A stretch of 64,000 nucleotides of DNA, taken from the NCBI GenBank assembly GCA_040391605.1, contig JBEBXK010000014.1:29667-93666 (forward strand), given 5' to 3'. The DNA is from Vulgatibacter incomptus_A. Lineage in GTDB: Bacteria; Myxococcota; Myxococcia; Myxococcales; Vulgatibacteraceae. The notes under the pieces were generated by a model. That model was given only the letters and a program-made list of their open reading frames with translations, was not told where the DNA came from and ran no database searches. Below, piece after piece: positions 1-8,636 of the stretch. Both the position numbers and the translations under genes were made by a program. How positions within the stretch are numbered: the stretch's first letter is position 1; each line of letters opens with the position of its first letter.

Positions 1-100
1 CCATGGCGCCGCTCTTTCCCGATTACGTCCTCCGCCACGAAAGGGTCTTTCCCTTCTACAGACCCGGCCGTGGCCCCGCGGGAGAGTCCCCGTCGATGGA

Positions 101-484
101 TCAATTCTCTCCGTGTCGATCGTAGCCGTGGCTGCCGAGCTCCGCGCCGGCGTAGGCGCTGGGTCGCTCCTCCGCAGGGAAGGCCGGTGGGCCGTAGACG
201 TTGAAGAGCGTCGCAGAGCGGCGGCCTACCACCCTGATCGAGTAGGGGGTGAGGGCCGGGATCACCGCACCTTCACCGGCCCGAAGCTCCCGGCTGTCGT
301 CGCCGATCTTCAGCTCGATCCTCCCTTCGACCATGTAGAGGATCTGGTCGCTGGTGGTGTTGCCCTCGTCGTTGTTCGAGATCCCGCTCGGAGGCAGGGT
401 CATCATGGTCAGCTGCGTCCGATCGGTGGTCCGCAAGACCTTGAAGCGCTCGCCCTTCTCCTCATGCACGTCGAAATGGATCAT
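101..484 (-). CDS. Small cupin-fold protein, probably metal-free
   Basis: A 127-residue protein that is almost entirely one cupin barrel. The two cupin motifs are visible as YMVEGRIELKIGDD and AGEGAVIPALTPYS. The usual HxH and C-terminal His metal ligands are absent: the stretch before the first motif reads NTTSDQ. It is therefore probably a binding or regulatory cupin and not a dioxygenase. I chose the internal ATG at 484 over one at 532 because a strong GGGGGG ribosome-binding site lies just upstream of 484. The next gene on the same strand is about 180 bases upstream. Substrate unknown. Confidence 0.75.
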   Translation of the reverse strand: MIHFDVHEEKGERFKVLRTTDRTQLTMMTLPPSGISNNDEGNTTSDQILYMVEGRIELKIGDDSRELRAGEGAVIPALTPYSIRVVGRRSATLFNVYGPPAFPAEERPSAYAGAELGSHGYDRHGEN

Positions 485-666
485 CTGCGCTGCCCCCCTG
501 GCCCTCGTCGCCGACGGCCGATCTTCATGCACCGTCGAGTCCGCGGGATCCTCTTGCCTGTGCAGAAGCTAGCCACTTCGCGCGGCGCCCGCCTAGCTGC
601 CCACCCTGGTGGGGGATGGCGCGAGGATTCGCCTGCCGGGCGCAATCTTGGAGAGCGGCCCGAGGA

Positions 667-1410
667 TCAGAGACGGAAGCCGAGGCCGACGCTCAGGGCG
701 AGATCCTGCACGTAGCCCCGATGGATGCGGAGCAGCTCGAGGCGGCCAGTGAGGCCTGCGCCGCTCTCCGCCAGGGCCCCGAAGGCGAGGCCGGCCCCGT
801 AGGCGGCGCCCCATTGGAGCTCGGAGACGGCATCTTCGGAGGATGGGCTGGCGCGACCCCTGCCCACCGGATCGGCGATGTCGTAGCGCACCGACGAGAG
901 GGTGGCCGCCGGCCCGGCAGAGACAAAGGGGATCAGCCGGAAGCCCTGGGAGGGCTCGCCGAGCCTCCATCCCAGGCGGCCGACGAGGCGAAAGGAATCC
1001 AGGCGTCGAGAGACGATCACCGCAGCCGTACCCTGCTCCTCCGAGCTTTGGGTCCAGCTCAGCTCCGGCTGGAAGCGCAGCGGAAGCGAGCCGAGGCCTA
1101 GCTGCCGGCTCATATCCCAGCCCAGCCGCAAGCCCCAGCCTGAATCCCTGGTGTAGCTGCTCCCCTGGGGATCGTCCTGGAAGACGAGGGCGAGGATGGC
1201 CTCGAGGGAGAGACCGGCGCCGGACGCGGCGCGATCGCGCGGCTCCTCCCGGCGGCTGGTCTCCGCGTGGATCTGCCTCCCGTAAGGCTGGCCTCCCGGC
1301 GCGGCGGCGAAGGAGGAGACCCTCCCTTCGTTGGAGGGTGAGCCGAGGGCGAGGCCCGTGGAGGGGAGCGAGAGGATCGCCAGGAGAAGGTAGAGGCTCT
1401 TGTGATTCAT
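667..1410 (-). CDS. Predicted outer-membrane beta-barrel protein
   Basis: A 247-residue protein with an N-terminal signal peptide (MNHKSLYLLLAILSLPSTGLA). The rest shows alternating hydrophobic/polar strands such as LRLGWDMSRQLGLG, FRLVGRLGWRLGE and GLTGRLELLRI, and ends in LALSVGLGFRL, a typical terminal-strand signature with aromatic Phe near the end. This pattern suggests a small outer-membrane barrel with no recognisable enzyme motif. Its ATG overlaps the stop codon of the upstream metalloprotease lipoprotein by four bases (ATGA), so the two are translationally coupled and probably function together at the cell surface. The exact family is not recognised. Confidence 0.7.
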   Translation of the reverse strand: MNHKSLYLLLAILSLPSTGLALGSPSNEGRVSSFAAAPGGQPYGRQIHAETSRREEPRDRAASGAGLSLEAILALVFQDDPQGSSYTRDSGWGLRLGWDMSRQLGLGSLPLRFQPELSWTQSSEEQGTAAVIVSRRLDSFRLVGRLGWRLGEPSQGFRLIPFVSAGPAATLSSVRYDIADPVGRGRASPSSEDAVSELQWGAAYGAGLAFGALAESGAGLTGRLELLRIHRGYVQDLALSVGLGFRL

Positions 1411-2648
1411 CTGCAGTCACCGCCAGGCGCGACGCCGTCGCAGCGGGGATCCAGCGCAGCCGGATCGAGGGCGAAGCGATCGCCGAGCACCTTGCAGAGG
1501 GCGTGCGCGGTGGGCTCGTCCTTGGCTCCAATGACGATGGCCTGGGCGATGGAGTCGAAGCTCCCAAACGTCCGCCCCCTGCGATCCGTCGCCGCCAGAT
1601 GCGCCAAGCTGGCCTTCCCGGTGGAGCGGTACGAGGCGAGGAGCGCCTCGATCACCCGATCGAGATCGGTGCCCGGCTCCAACCCTGCGTGATAGAGGGC
1701 CGAGGCCCACATCGTGCCGAGCTCGTAGCGGCGGCTTCCCCAATAGCGCGCCCATTGGTAGGGCCTGGTCCGGGCCTGTTCGATCTCCGCCTCCCACGCG
1801 GCGGAGGAGTAGCAGTGGCGGCTGCCATTGAACTCGAGATCGCGCCTGTCGCCCACCGGCTCGATGGAGCGGTTGATGAAGCGGAGATCGCCGGTGACGC
1901 CCAGCGCCCAGATGTCTGCGAAGCCCTCCTCGACGCTGCCCATCATCAGGCTGCCGTGGGGATCGGAGCAGCCCGGATCGTCGCACCAGCGCTGGAGGAC
2001 ATCGGGGAACCAGGCGCCGTTCAGGACCTCGGCGTTGAAGATCGCGTGGCCGTATTCGTGGGCGATCACCCCCTGGTTCATGGACAGCGGGATCCCCTGG
2101 AGGTCCTTGTGAGGAAAGAGCAGAAAGGATCGGAGCATCGGAAACCAGGCGGCGTTGTCCGCGAGCTGGCCCTCGGCAGGATCCTCCGTCAAGGCGGGGA
2201 AGTAGTAGAAGGGCGTGGACCGGAGCTTCTCTGCTCCGAGGCCTCGCGCCAGGGCGTAGGCCCGTGCCTTCTCGAAGTGGTAGTAGGCCGTGGCGAGGCT
2301 GAGCGAGTGGAAGTCCGAGGGGTAGAGGACGCCGTCCTGCTCTACGAATTGGGCCTCTACCGGCGCGCCGGGCTCCGAGAGGACCGCCGCGCGGAAGGCG
2401 GCTTCGCTCATGCCGTCATAGAGGCGGCGCGAGTCGAGTCGGATCACCGCGGAGCCGATGGGCGTCGCCGCCTCGCCCCGGAGCGCAGGTACGTCCTCGA
2501 GGGTGCGGACCTCCACCACCCGGAGATCGTAGAGGCCGGTGCCCGGGTCGAGATCGAGGACCGCCATCTGCAGCGGCCCTGCCTCCGGCGCACAGCCGAG
2601 GAGGAGGAGGAGCGCCGCCAGCGGCGGGAGGAAAAGCTTGCGTCGCAC
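1407..2648 (-). CDS. Lipoprotein with HEYGH zinc-metalloprotease motif
   Basis: A 413-residue predicted lipoprotein. From a GTG start at 2648 the protein begins MRRKLFLPPLAALLLLLGC, a clean lipobox. In mid-protein VIAHEYGHAIF matches the gluzincin HExxH metal-binding motif, and about 40 residues later SVEEGFADIWA supplies a plausible downstream Glu ligand, as in thermolysin-like or M4/M36-like peptidases. There is no recognisable propeptide. An upstream in-frame start at 2795 would overlap aspS and bury the signal peptide, so I rejected it. It is divergent to aspS with about 90 bases between them and overlaps the downstream barrel gene. Inferred role: anchored periplasmic or surface peptidase. 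Confidence 0.75.
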   Translation of the reverse strand: MRRKLFLPPLAALLLLLGCAPEAGPLQMAVLDLDPGTGLYDLRVVEVRTLEDVPALRGEAATPIGSAVIRLDSRRLYDGMSEAAFRAAVLSEPGAPVEAQFVEQDGVLYPSDFHSLSLATAYYHFEKARAYALARGLGAEKLRSTPFYYFPALTEDPAEGQLADNAAWFPMLRSFLLFPHKDLQGIPLSMNQGVIAHEYGHAIFNAEVLNGAWFPDVLQRWCDDPGCSDPHGSLMMGSVEEGFADIWALGVTGDLRFINRSIEPVGDRRDLEFNGSRHCYSSAAWEAEIEQARTRPYQWARYWGSRRYELGTMWASALYHAGLEPGTDLDRVIEALLASYRSTGKASLAHLAATDRRGRTFGSFDSIAQAIVIGAKDEPTAHALCKVLGDRFALDPAALDPRCDGVAPGGDCR

Positions 2649-2739
2649 GGGGCGAGACCCTAGCACGTCTCGGCCATCGCTTGACTTTCGTATGTCCCCC
2701 TCCCGAAGATCCGTCGCTCCTACCTCAGAGGTTTCACCC

Positions 2740-4533
2740 GTGGCCTTCCTCTCCGAACACAAACGCACCCATAGCTGCGGCGAGCTCCGCCCCACCGACG
2801 CCGGCCGCGAGGTCGTCCTCTACGGCTGGGTCGACGGCAGGCGCGATCACGGCGGCGCCGTCTTCATCGATCTCCGCGATCGCGACGGCATCACCCAGGT
2901 GGTCTTCGAGCCCGACGTGGACGCCGTCGCCCATGAGCTGGCCGGCGATCTGCGCAGCGAGTACATCATCGGCGTGGTGGGCGAGGTCGCCTCCCGCGGC
3001 GGCAACGTGAACCCCAAGCTCCCCACCGGCGCCATCGAGGTCAAGGCGACGAAGCTCATGATCTTCAGCCGGGCGAAGACGCCGCCCTTCGTCATCGAAG
3101 ATGAGCTCGACGCCCACGAGGAGCTGCGCTTCAAGCATCGCTACCTCGATCTGCGCCGGCCCGCGATCCAGAAGACCTTCCTCACCCGTCACCGGATCAA
3201 CCAGAGCACCAGGACCTTCCTCGCCGGGCGCGGCTTCGTGGAGCTCGAGACGCCGGTGATGGGGCGATACACCCCGGGTGGGGCCCGCAACTTCCTGGTG
3301 CCGTCGCGGCAGAGCGCCGGCCGCTTTTACGGCCTGGCGGAGAGCCCGCAGCTCTACAAGCAGCTCTTCATGGTGGGCGGCTTCGACCGTTACTTCCAGA
3401 TCGTGAAGTGCTTTCGCGACGAGGATCTCCGGGGCGATCGGCAGCCGGAGTTCACCCAGATCGACGTCGAGATGTCCTTCGTCGAGCAGGAGGACGTGCA
3501 GGCCGTCGCAGAGGATCTCTTCTCGGTGATCTTCGAGGCGGCGCTGGGCGTGAAGATCGCCACGCCCTTCAACCGGATGACCTACGACGACGCGATGGAT
3601 CGCTTCGGGGTCGACAAGCCCGACACGCGCTTCGGCCTGGAGCTCCGGGACGTCACCGCCATCGTGCGCGAGGCGGGCGGAGGCGGCGTCCCCTTCTTCG
3701 CCGAGGCGATCGCCGCCGGCGGGATCGTGAAGGTCCTGCGGCTGCCCAAGGGCGGCGGGATGAGCCGCACCGAGATCGACAAGCTCGAGGACGTGGCCAA
3801 GAGCTTCGGAGCCACGGGCCTGGCCAGGGCCAAGATCGCCGGCGACGGCGGATGGACCCAGTCGCCGCTGACCAAGCTCGTAGACCCCGGCCTGCGGCAG
3901 CGGATCAACGACGCCTGCGGCGCCGAGGAGTCCGACGTCCTCCTTTTTCAGTTCGGCCGCGCCAAGCAGGTGAACGGCGTGCTGGGGCAGATGCGGGTCC
4001 AGCTCGGCAGTCGCCTGGAGCTGGTGCCCGAGGGGCGGCACGACCTGCTCTGGGTGGTGGACTTTCCCCTCTTCGAGTTCAGCGAGGAGCAGCAGAGCTG
4101 GGTCGCGGCGCATCATCCCTTCACCCATCCGAGGCCCGAGGACGTCCAATATCTGCTCAGCGATCCCGGGCGGGTGCGCTCCCAGGCCTACGACCTGGTC
4201 CTGGACGGCAACGAGGTGGGCGGCGGCTCCATCCGCATCCACGATCCCGAGCTGCAGTCGGCGGTCTTTCGTGCCCTGGGGATCTCCGAGGAGGAGCAGC
4301 GGAACAAATTCGGCTTCCTCCTGGACGCCCTCACCTACGGCGCCCCGCCTCATGGCGGCATCGCCATCGGCCTCGATCGGCTGGTGATGATCCTCACCGG
4401 CGCCGAGTCGATCCGCGACGTGATCCCCTTCCCCAAGACCCAGAAGGGGACGGATCTGATGACCGGCGCGCCAGGTGACGTCAGCGACGAGCAGCTCCGC
4501 GAGCTCTACGTGCGGATCAGCCGTCAGGGATAG
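2740..4533 (+). CDS. aspS: Aspartyl-tRNA synthetase, probably non-discriminating
   Basis: A 597-residue class II synthetase of bacterial AspRS length. The N-terminal anticodon-binding OB fold begins RTHSCGELRP. Motif 2 is seen in CFRDEDLRGDRQPEFTQID, a GAD-type insertion lies around residues 290-400, and motif 3 reads GGIAIGLDRLVMILTG. The GTG start at 2740 has an AGAGG box eight bases upstream and gives the expected N terminus; an in-frame ATG at 2692 is less likely. The OB-fold loop reads GRRDHGG, where discriminating enzymes such as E. coli have RRDLGS. His at this position is known from non-discriminating AspRS that also charge tRNA-Asn for GatCAB, so that activity is inferred here. Confidence 0.97.
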   Translation: MAFLSEHKRTHSCGELRPTDAGREVVLYGWVDGRRDHGGAVFIDLRDRDGITQVVFEPDVDAVAHELAGDLRSEYIIGVVGEVASRGGNVNPKLPTGAIEVKATKLMIFSRAKTPPFVIEDELDAHEELRFKHRYLDLRRPAIQKTFLTRHRINQSTRTFLAGRGFVELETPVMGRYTPGGARNFLVPSRQSAGRFYGLAESPQLYKQLFMVGGFDRYFQIVKCFRDEDLRGDRQPEFTQIDVEMSFVEQEDVQAVAEDLFSVIFEAALGVKIATPFNRMTYDDAMDRFGVDKPDTRFGLELRDVTAIVREAGGGGVPFFAEAIAAGGIVKVLRLPKGGGMSRTEIDKLEDVAKSFGATGLARAKIAGDGGWTQSPLTKLVDPGLRQRINDACGAEESDVLLFQFGRAKQVNGVLGQMRVQLGSRLELVPEGRHDLLWVVDFPLFEFSEEQQSWVAAHHPFTHPRPEDVQYLLSDPGRVRSQAYDLVLDGNEVGGGSIRIHDPELQSAVFRALGISEEEQRNKFGFLLDALTYGAPPHGGIAIGLDRLVMILTGAESIRDVIPFPKTQKGTDLMTGAPGDVSDEQLRELYVRISRQG

Positions 4534-4617
4534 GACCTCTTCCGCCCGGAAGTGTTGGGAGTGAGACGCTCGTACACAGCTCCCTCGGAGCCTCATCGGA
4601 TCGTGCATATTCTGCGG

Positions 4618-4681
4618 GAGAGCGAGCGCCGATCGACTCCTTCGCGCGTAGCGTGAGCGAGTCAATCGCTCCCGCTCTTTC
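4618..4681 (+). terminator. Long imperfect hairpin downstream of aspS
   Basis: The arm 4618-4639 (ending GATCGACTC) pairs imperfectly with 4659-4681 (starting GAGTCAATCG and ending GCTCTTTC), with a loop of about 19 bases. The run of three T at the end is short, so this is either a weak intrinsic terminator for aspS or a repeat-derived hairpin. Confidence 0.4.
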
Positions 4682-4736
4682 GTAGGGGCGATCCGCAACT
4701 GCGCTGCGCCCCCGAGAGGGAGCTGGGGTAGGGTGA

Positions 4737-4763
4737 GAGTTCGTGAAAAAGACTCACGAGCTC
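4737..4763. repeat. Palindrome GAGTTCGTGA-N7-TCACGAGCTC
   Basis: Two 10-base arms with one mismatch around AAAAGAC. The left arm is identical to that of the perfect palindrome at 20541-20565, so the two are copies of one intergenic element. Confidence 0.6.
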
Positions 4764-4833
4764 TGCGAGTCGGAGGCGAGCGAACGCGCGAGGAGCCCTT
4801 CGCGCCGAGCTCCGTCCTGCGGGAGGCGGCGGC

Positions 4834-6612
4834 GTGTACGATCTGATCGTGATCGGCGGAGGGGTCAATGGCACCGGCATCGCCAGGGACGCGGCGATGC
4901 GGGGCTACCGCACCCTCCTGGTCGAGAAGCGTGACTTCGCCGCCGGCTCCTCCGGGGCCAACTCCGGCATGATCCACGGCGGCGTGCGCTACCTCCGCCA
5001 TGACCGCCACGTCACCGAGCTCGCCTGTATCGACTCCGGTTATATCCAGAAGATCGCCCCCCACCTCCTCTTCCGGATCCCCTTCCTCTTCCCGATCCGC
5101 GCCAAGGATCCCTCGCGTCCCACCACGACCGAGAGGCTCTTTCGCTACGCGGTCGAGGTCTACCTGGGGACCTACGATCGTTATCAGCCGGCGAAATCCG
5201 GCAAGCCTAGCGTGGCCCTCTCGCCGGAGGAGGCCTACGCGTTGGAGCCCTCCCTGGCCCGAGACCTGGTGGGCGCGGTGAGCTTCGACGAGTGGGGCAT
5301 CGATCCCTTCCGCCTCTGCACCGCCAACGCCCTCTCCGCCAAGGCCCACGGCGCCGACCTCCTCACCTACGCCACGGTCGTCTCGATCGTCCGCGGCGAC
5401 GGCGGCAGGGTGCAGGGGATCGTCGTACGCGACGAGGCCACGGGAGAGGAGCTGCGCTACGACGGGCGGGTCGTCTTCAACGCCGGCGGGCCCTGGGCGC
5501 CTCGGGTGGCAGCCTTGGCAGGGGTCGAGGTGAAGCTGCGCCCCGGCAAGGGGGTGCACCTCACCATCGACCGCAGGGTCTCCAACTATGGCGTGATCTG
5601 CCAGGCCGCCGACGGGCGCGACGTCTTCGTGCTCCCCCACGAGCAGACCGCGATCATCGGCACCACCGACGACGACTTCTATGGCGATCCGGACGATCTG
5701 CGCGTGAAGGAAGACGAGGTGAAGTACCTCTGGGAGGCGGCGGTGCGCAGCCTCCCGGCCGTGGCGGGCGCGCGGGTGCTGCGGGCCTGGGCCGGCATCC
5801 GGCCTACCGTCTGGGAGTACGCCAAGACCGAGGACGCCCTGAGCCGCGAGCACGCCATCTACGATCACACCAAGGACGGCGCGCCGGGCTTCGTCACCAT
5901 GGTCGGCGGCAAGCTCGCCTCCTATCGGATCATGGCCGAGGAGGCGGTGGACGAGGTGGAGCGGATCCTCGATTTGCCACATCGCAGCTGCATGACCCAC
6001 CTCACGCCGCTCCCCGGCGGCGAGGGTGTCCCCGATCCGGCCGAGCTGGCGGAGGGCTACGGCCTCTCCGAGCCGACCGCCGAGCGGCTGATCTACCGCC
6101 ATGGCCGCAAGGCCGTCGACATCTGTGAGCTCGCCCGCCGTGAGCCCAGGCTGCAAGCCCAGGTCTGCCGCTGCGAGCAGGTGATCGCTGCCGAGCTGGT
6201 CTTCTCCATCCGCCACGAGGAGGGGCGGCGCCTCCTCGATCTGCGCCGCCGCACCCGCCTGGCGATGGGCCCCTGCCAGGGGACCGACTGCGCCGCCCAG
6301 GCCGCCGCCCTCCTCGCCCGCGAGGCGAGGCTGAGTGTGGGCGACTATCACAAAGAGCTCTACGATCTGATGCAGGTGCGCTGGAAGGGCAACCGCGCCG
6401 TCCTCGACGGCGACGGCCTCGCCCAGCAGGAGCTCTCTCGAGGGATCTACCTGGGCGCGGGCGCTCTCGCCTCCGCCCCCTTCGAGCCCCATGAGTCCGC
6501 CCCAGCCTACGGCGCCTTCCGAGACGAGGCGCAGCGAGGGGCGGTAAAGGCGACCTCGCCCGACGGCGCCGAGTCTCGCGACGCGCCCCGAGCGGGCGAG
6601 GCGCACGAATGA
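4834..6612 (+). CDS. glpA: Glycerol-3-phosphate dehydrogenase subunit A (FAD)
   Basis: A 592-residue flavoprotein that oxidises sn-glycerol-3-phosphate to dihydroxyacetone phosphate. The N terminus is a Rossmann dinucleotide motif (IVIGGGVNGTGIARDAA), followed by the DAO fold with NSGMIHGGVRYLRH. A C-terminal BFD-like [2Fe-2S] module is marked by CRCEQV and CQGTDC around residues 447-490. That module separates GlpA of the anaerobic GlpABC complex from GlpD. The GTG start at 4834 follows a GGGAGG site. The stop overlaps the glpB start (ATGA), so the two are coupled. The last 60 residues are low-complexity and probably dispensable. The subunit partners are encoded immediately downstream. Confidence 0.93.
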   Translation: MYDLIVIGGGVNGTGIARDAAMRGYRTLLVEKRDFAAGSSGANSGMIHGGVRYLRHDRHVTELACIDSGYIQKIAPHLLFRIPFLFPIRAKDPSRPTTTERLFRYAVEVYLGTYDRYQPAKSGKPSVALSPEEAYALEPSLARDLVGAVSFDEWGIDPFRLCTANALSAKAHGADLLTYATVVSIVRGDGGRVQGIVVRDEATGEELRYDGRVVFNAGGPWAPRVAALAGVEVKLRPGKGVHLTIDRRVSNYGVICQAADGRDVFVLPHEQTAIIGTTDDDFYGDPDDLRVKEDEVKYLWEAAVRSLPAVAGARVLRAWAGIRPTVWEYAKTEDALSREHAIYDHTKDGAPGFVTMVGGKLASYRIMAEEAVDEVERILDLPHRSCMTHLTPLPGGEGVPDPAELAEGYGLSEPTAERLIYRHGRKAVDICELARREPRLQAQVCRCEQVIAAELVFSIRHEEGRRLLDLRRRTRLAMGPCQGTDCAAQAAALLAREARLSVGDYHKELYDLMQVRWKGNRAVLDGDGLAQQELSRGIYLGAGALASAPFEPHESAPAYGAFRDEAQRGAVKATSPDGAESRDAPRAGEAHE

Positions 6613-8078
6613 TCGGTGTCGGGGTCTCGAAGCCGATCGCCGTAGACGTGCTGGTGATCGGCGGGGGCGCTGCCGGCGCCTTCGCGGCGCTGGCGGCGCG
6701 GGAACGGGGCGCGACGGTCGCCGTGGTGCGGCGGGCCTGGGCCGCCACCGCCCTCTCGTCGGGGGCCGCCGACGTCGCGCCGGATCCTCTCTCGAACGCG
6801 CGGACGCCCCTCGGAGGGAGGATGAGCGTCATCGAGAGCGCGAGGCATCTGGCGTCGCGGCGGCCCGATCACCCCTATGCCGCGCTGCAAGGCAGGCTCG
6901 CGCTCCTGCCCGCCGCCCTCGACTTCGCCTCGCGGCAGACGGGCGGGCGCCTCTCCTTCGCTGGGGCGGAGCGGGAGAATCACGCCTTCCTCTCGCCAAT
7001 GGGCTTGCCCAAGCTCTCCGCCGGCGGCCTGGACTCCATCGTCGCCGGCGATCTCCTCGGCGTGAGCGGGACGATCGGAGCCGTCGGCTTCGACCTCCAC
7101 CCGATCGTCGACGCGAGGCTCCTCGCTGCCGCCGCGAACGAGGCGGCGCGGAGGGCGGGCCTGCCCCTTCGCGCCGTGCCCATCGAATGCGACTTCCTCC
7201 GGCGGAGCGGCGACTCGCTGCTGCGGCCCCACGAGATCGCCGCCAGGATCGACGACGATCCGGAGCGACTGGTCGAGTCCCTCCGCCGGGCGCTCCCAAT
7301 CGACCGCCCCCAGCGGCTCCTCCTCCCACCCGTGCTCTCCCGGCGCGATCCCCGACCGGTCCTGGAGGCCCTCGAGGCGGGGCTGGGGATCCCCTGTGCC
7401 GAGCTCCTCGCCGCCGGTGAATCCGTCCCCGGCGTCCGGCTCCAACAGGCCCTCGAGGCCAGGTTGGACGAGGCAGGCATCGAGCTGATCCATGGGGAGG
7501 TCTACGCAGCGTCCGGCGCCGAGGGAGACGCCACGGAACCGCGTCCACATACAGTGGGTGACTCAATGATAGGAATCCGTATGCGAGGAGCGGCGCCGCC
7601 CAACGGAGTCGTCGCTTCGGATTGGCCGATCGAGGCGGGCGCGGTGGTCCTCGCCACCGGCAAGTTCATCGGCGGCGGCATCCGCCGCGAGGGCAGGCTC
7701 CGCGAGCCGATCTTCGATCTGCCCGTCTGGATAGGCGATCAGGTGGACGAGGGGAGCTGGCTCGGCGATCGCACCGCCTACGAATTGCGCGATCCCCAGC
7801 CCGCGCTCCGTGCCGGTCTGCGGATCGACGAGGAGCTGCACCCCCTCCTCCGCGACCACCGGCTGCTCTCGCCTCGCCTCTTCGCCTGTGGCGACGTCCT
7901 CGCCGGCAACGATCCTGCCGAAGACGGCGCCGGCATCGGCCTCGCGATCTTCACCGGCTACCTCGCCGGCCTCGAGGCCGCCGCCGCCGCGGGCTTGTCG
8001 CTGGCCGGCTTTGTCACGGCGGGGGAGTCGCCCTCGGGCGAGCGAACTCCAGACTCGGACGAAGCAGAGGGGCGCTGA
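6609..8078 (+). CDS. glpB: Glycerol-3-phosphate dehydrogenase subunit B
   Basis: A 489-residue flavoprotein of the GlpB type. The N-terminal FAD site reads VLVIGGGAAGAFAAL. The family-specific C-terminal features VVLATGKFIGGG and LFACGDVLAGNDPAEDGAGI are present. In the GlpABC complex GlpB carries FMN and passes electrons from GlpA to the membrane subunit. At about residues 300-330 there is an unusual insertion encoded by a locally AT-richer stretch near 7550-7590, possibly a later addition. The start overlaps the glpA stop, and the next gene begins two bases after its stop, so the set is clearly one operon. Confidence 0.88.
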   Translation: MIGVGVSKPIAVDVLVIGGGAAGAFAALAARERGATVAVVRRAWAATALSSGAADVAPDPLSNARTPLGGRMSVIESARHLASRRPDHPYAALQGRLALLPAALDFASRQTGGRLSFAGAERENHAFLSPMGLPKLSAGGLDSIVAGDLLGVSGTIGAVGFDLHPIVDARLLAAAANEAARRAGLPLRAVPIECDFLRRSGDSLLRPHEIAARIDDDPERLVESLRRALPIDRPQRLLLPPVLSRRDPRPVLEALEAGLGIPCAELLAAGESVPGVRLQQALEARLDEAGIELIHGEVYAASGAEGDATEPRPHTVGDSMIGIRMRGAAPPNGVVASDWPIEAGAVVLATGKFIGGGIRREGRLREPIFDLPVWIGDQVDEGSWLGDRTAYELRDPQPALRAGLRIDEELHPLLRDHRLLSPRLFACGDVLAGNDPAEDGAGIGLAIFTGYLAGLEAAAAAGLSLAGFVTAGESPSGERTPDSDEAEGR

Positions 8079-8080
8079 CG

Positions 8081-8512
8081 ATGGGATACAAACTCGGCGG
8101 CGATCTCTATCTGGGCTATCGGGCCCTCGTCGCGCAGCCTCTGCGCTGGCTCTTCGGCAGGACGCTGCGAGGCAAGCAGCGCTTCCTCGACAACTACGGC
8201 CCCGAGGGCCTCGTCCCCACCCCCGAGGCAGACAAGCTCATGCTCGCCAGCGCCGGTCGCTGCATCTCCTGCGGCCTATGCGATCAGCTCGATGGTCAGC
8301 TTGGCGCCCTGGCCCGCCAGGCCTACGACGGCGTCTCCCTGCTGCCCCGCCAGACCGCCCGCTCCTCCGTAGAGCTCGTCCACGCCAGGGCCGCCCTCGA
8401 CTCCCTCGATCCCGAGCGCTACCGCGAGGCAGCCGCCGTCTGCCCCACCCGAGTCCCCCTCGTCGAGCTCGCCCGCTGGCTCCGCGATCGTCTCGACCGT
8501 GCGCGAAGCTGA
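8081..8512 (+). CDS. Short GlpC-like [4Fe-4S] protein
   Basis: A 143-residue protein from the ATG at 8081, two bases after glpB. It has one iron-sulphur motif, CISCGLCD, plus a distal CPTRVPL, giving four cysteines for a single [4Fe-4S] cluster as in HdrC/GlpC ferredoxin modules. Canonical GlpC is about 400 residues with two clusters and two CCG domains. Here the second cluster and both CCG domains are missing. The N terminus (GYRALVAQPLRWLFGRTL) looks amphipathic and could sit on the membrane. By position it should be the electron-transfer partner of GlpAB, but which quinone-reducing protein completes the chain is not visible. Confidence 0.75.
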   Translation: MGYKLGGDLYLGYRALVAQPLRWLFGRTLRGKQRFLDNYGPEGLVPTPEADKLMLASAGRCISCGLCDQLDGQLGALARQAYDGVSLLPRQTARSSVELVHARAALDSLDPERYREAAAVCPTRVPLVELARWLRDRLDRARS

Positions 8513-8636
8513 CGAGATCGGGACGGCGTCGGAAGCGAGTCTTCGATGACGATGCGCCGCAGAGGCTCTGTTGTCCTGCATTCCAAGGCGCAGTCGTACG
8601 AGAGGAGGTCTGGCGGGAGACATCCCGACGAGAGCC

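Larger units (their letters stand above)
4534..4833. other. Intergenic region between aspS and glpA with inverted repeats
   Basis: These 300 bases carry no credible gene. They hold a long imperfect hairpin (4618-4681) and a palindrome (4737-4763), described separately. They also contain a short GGAGGCGAGCGAACGC stretch that is the reverse complement of part of the post-terminator repeat seen elsewhere in the window. A GGGAGG ribosome-binding site lies eight bases before the glpA GTG. I see no convincing sigma-70 promoter. Confidence 0.6.

Noticed and set aside
2734..6606. 1290-codon open frame on the minus strand
   Set aside because: Antisense to aspS and glpA, whose protein motifs are unmistakable; long shadow frames are common at this GC content.
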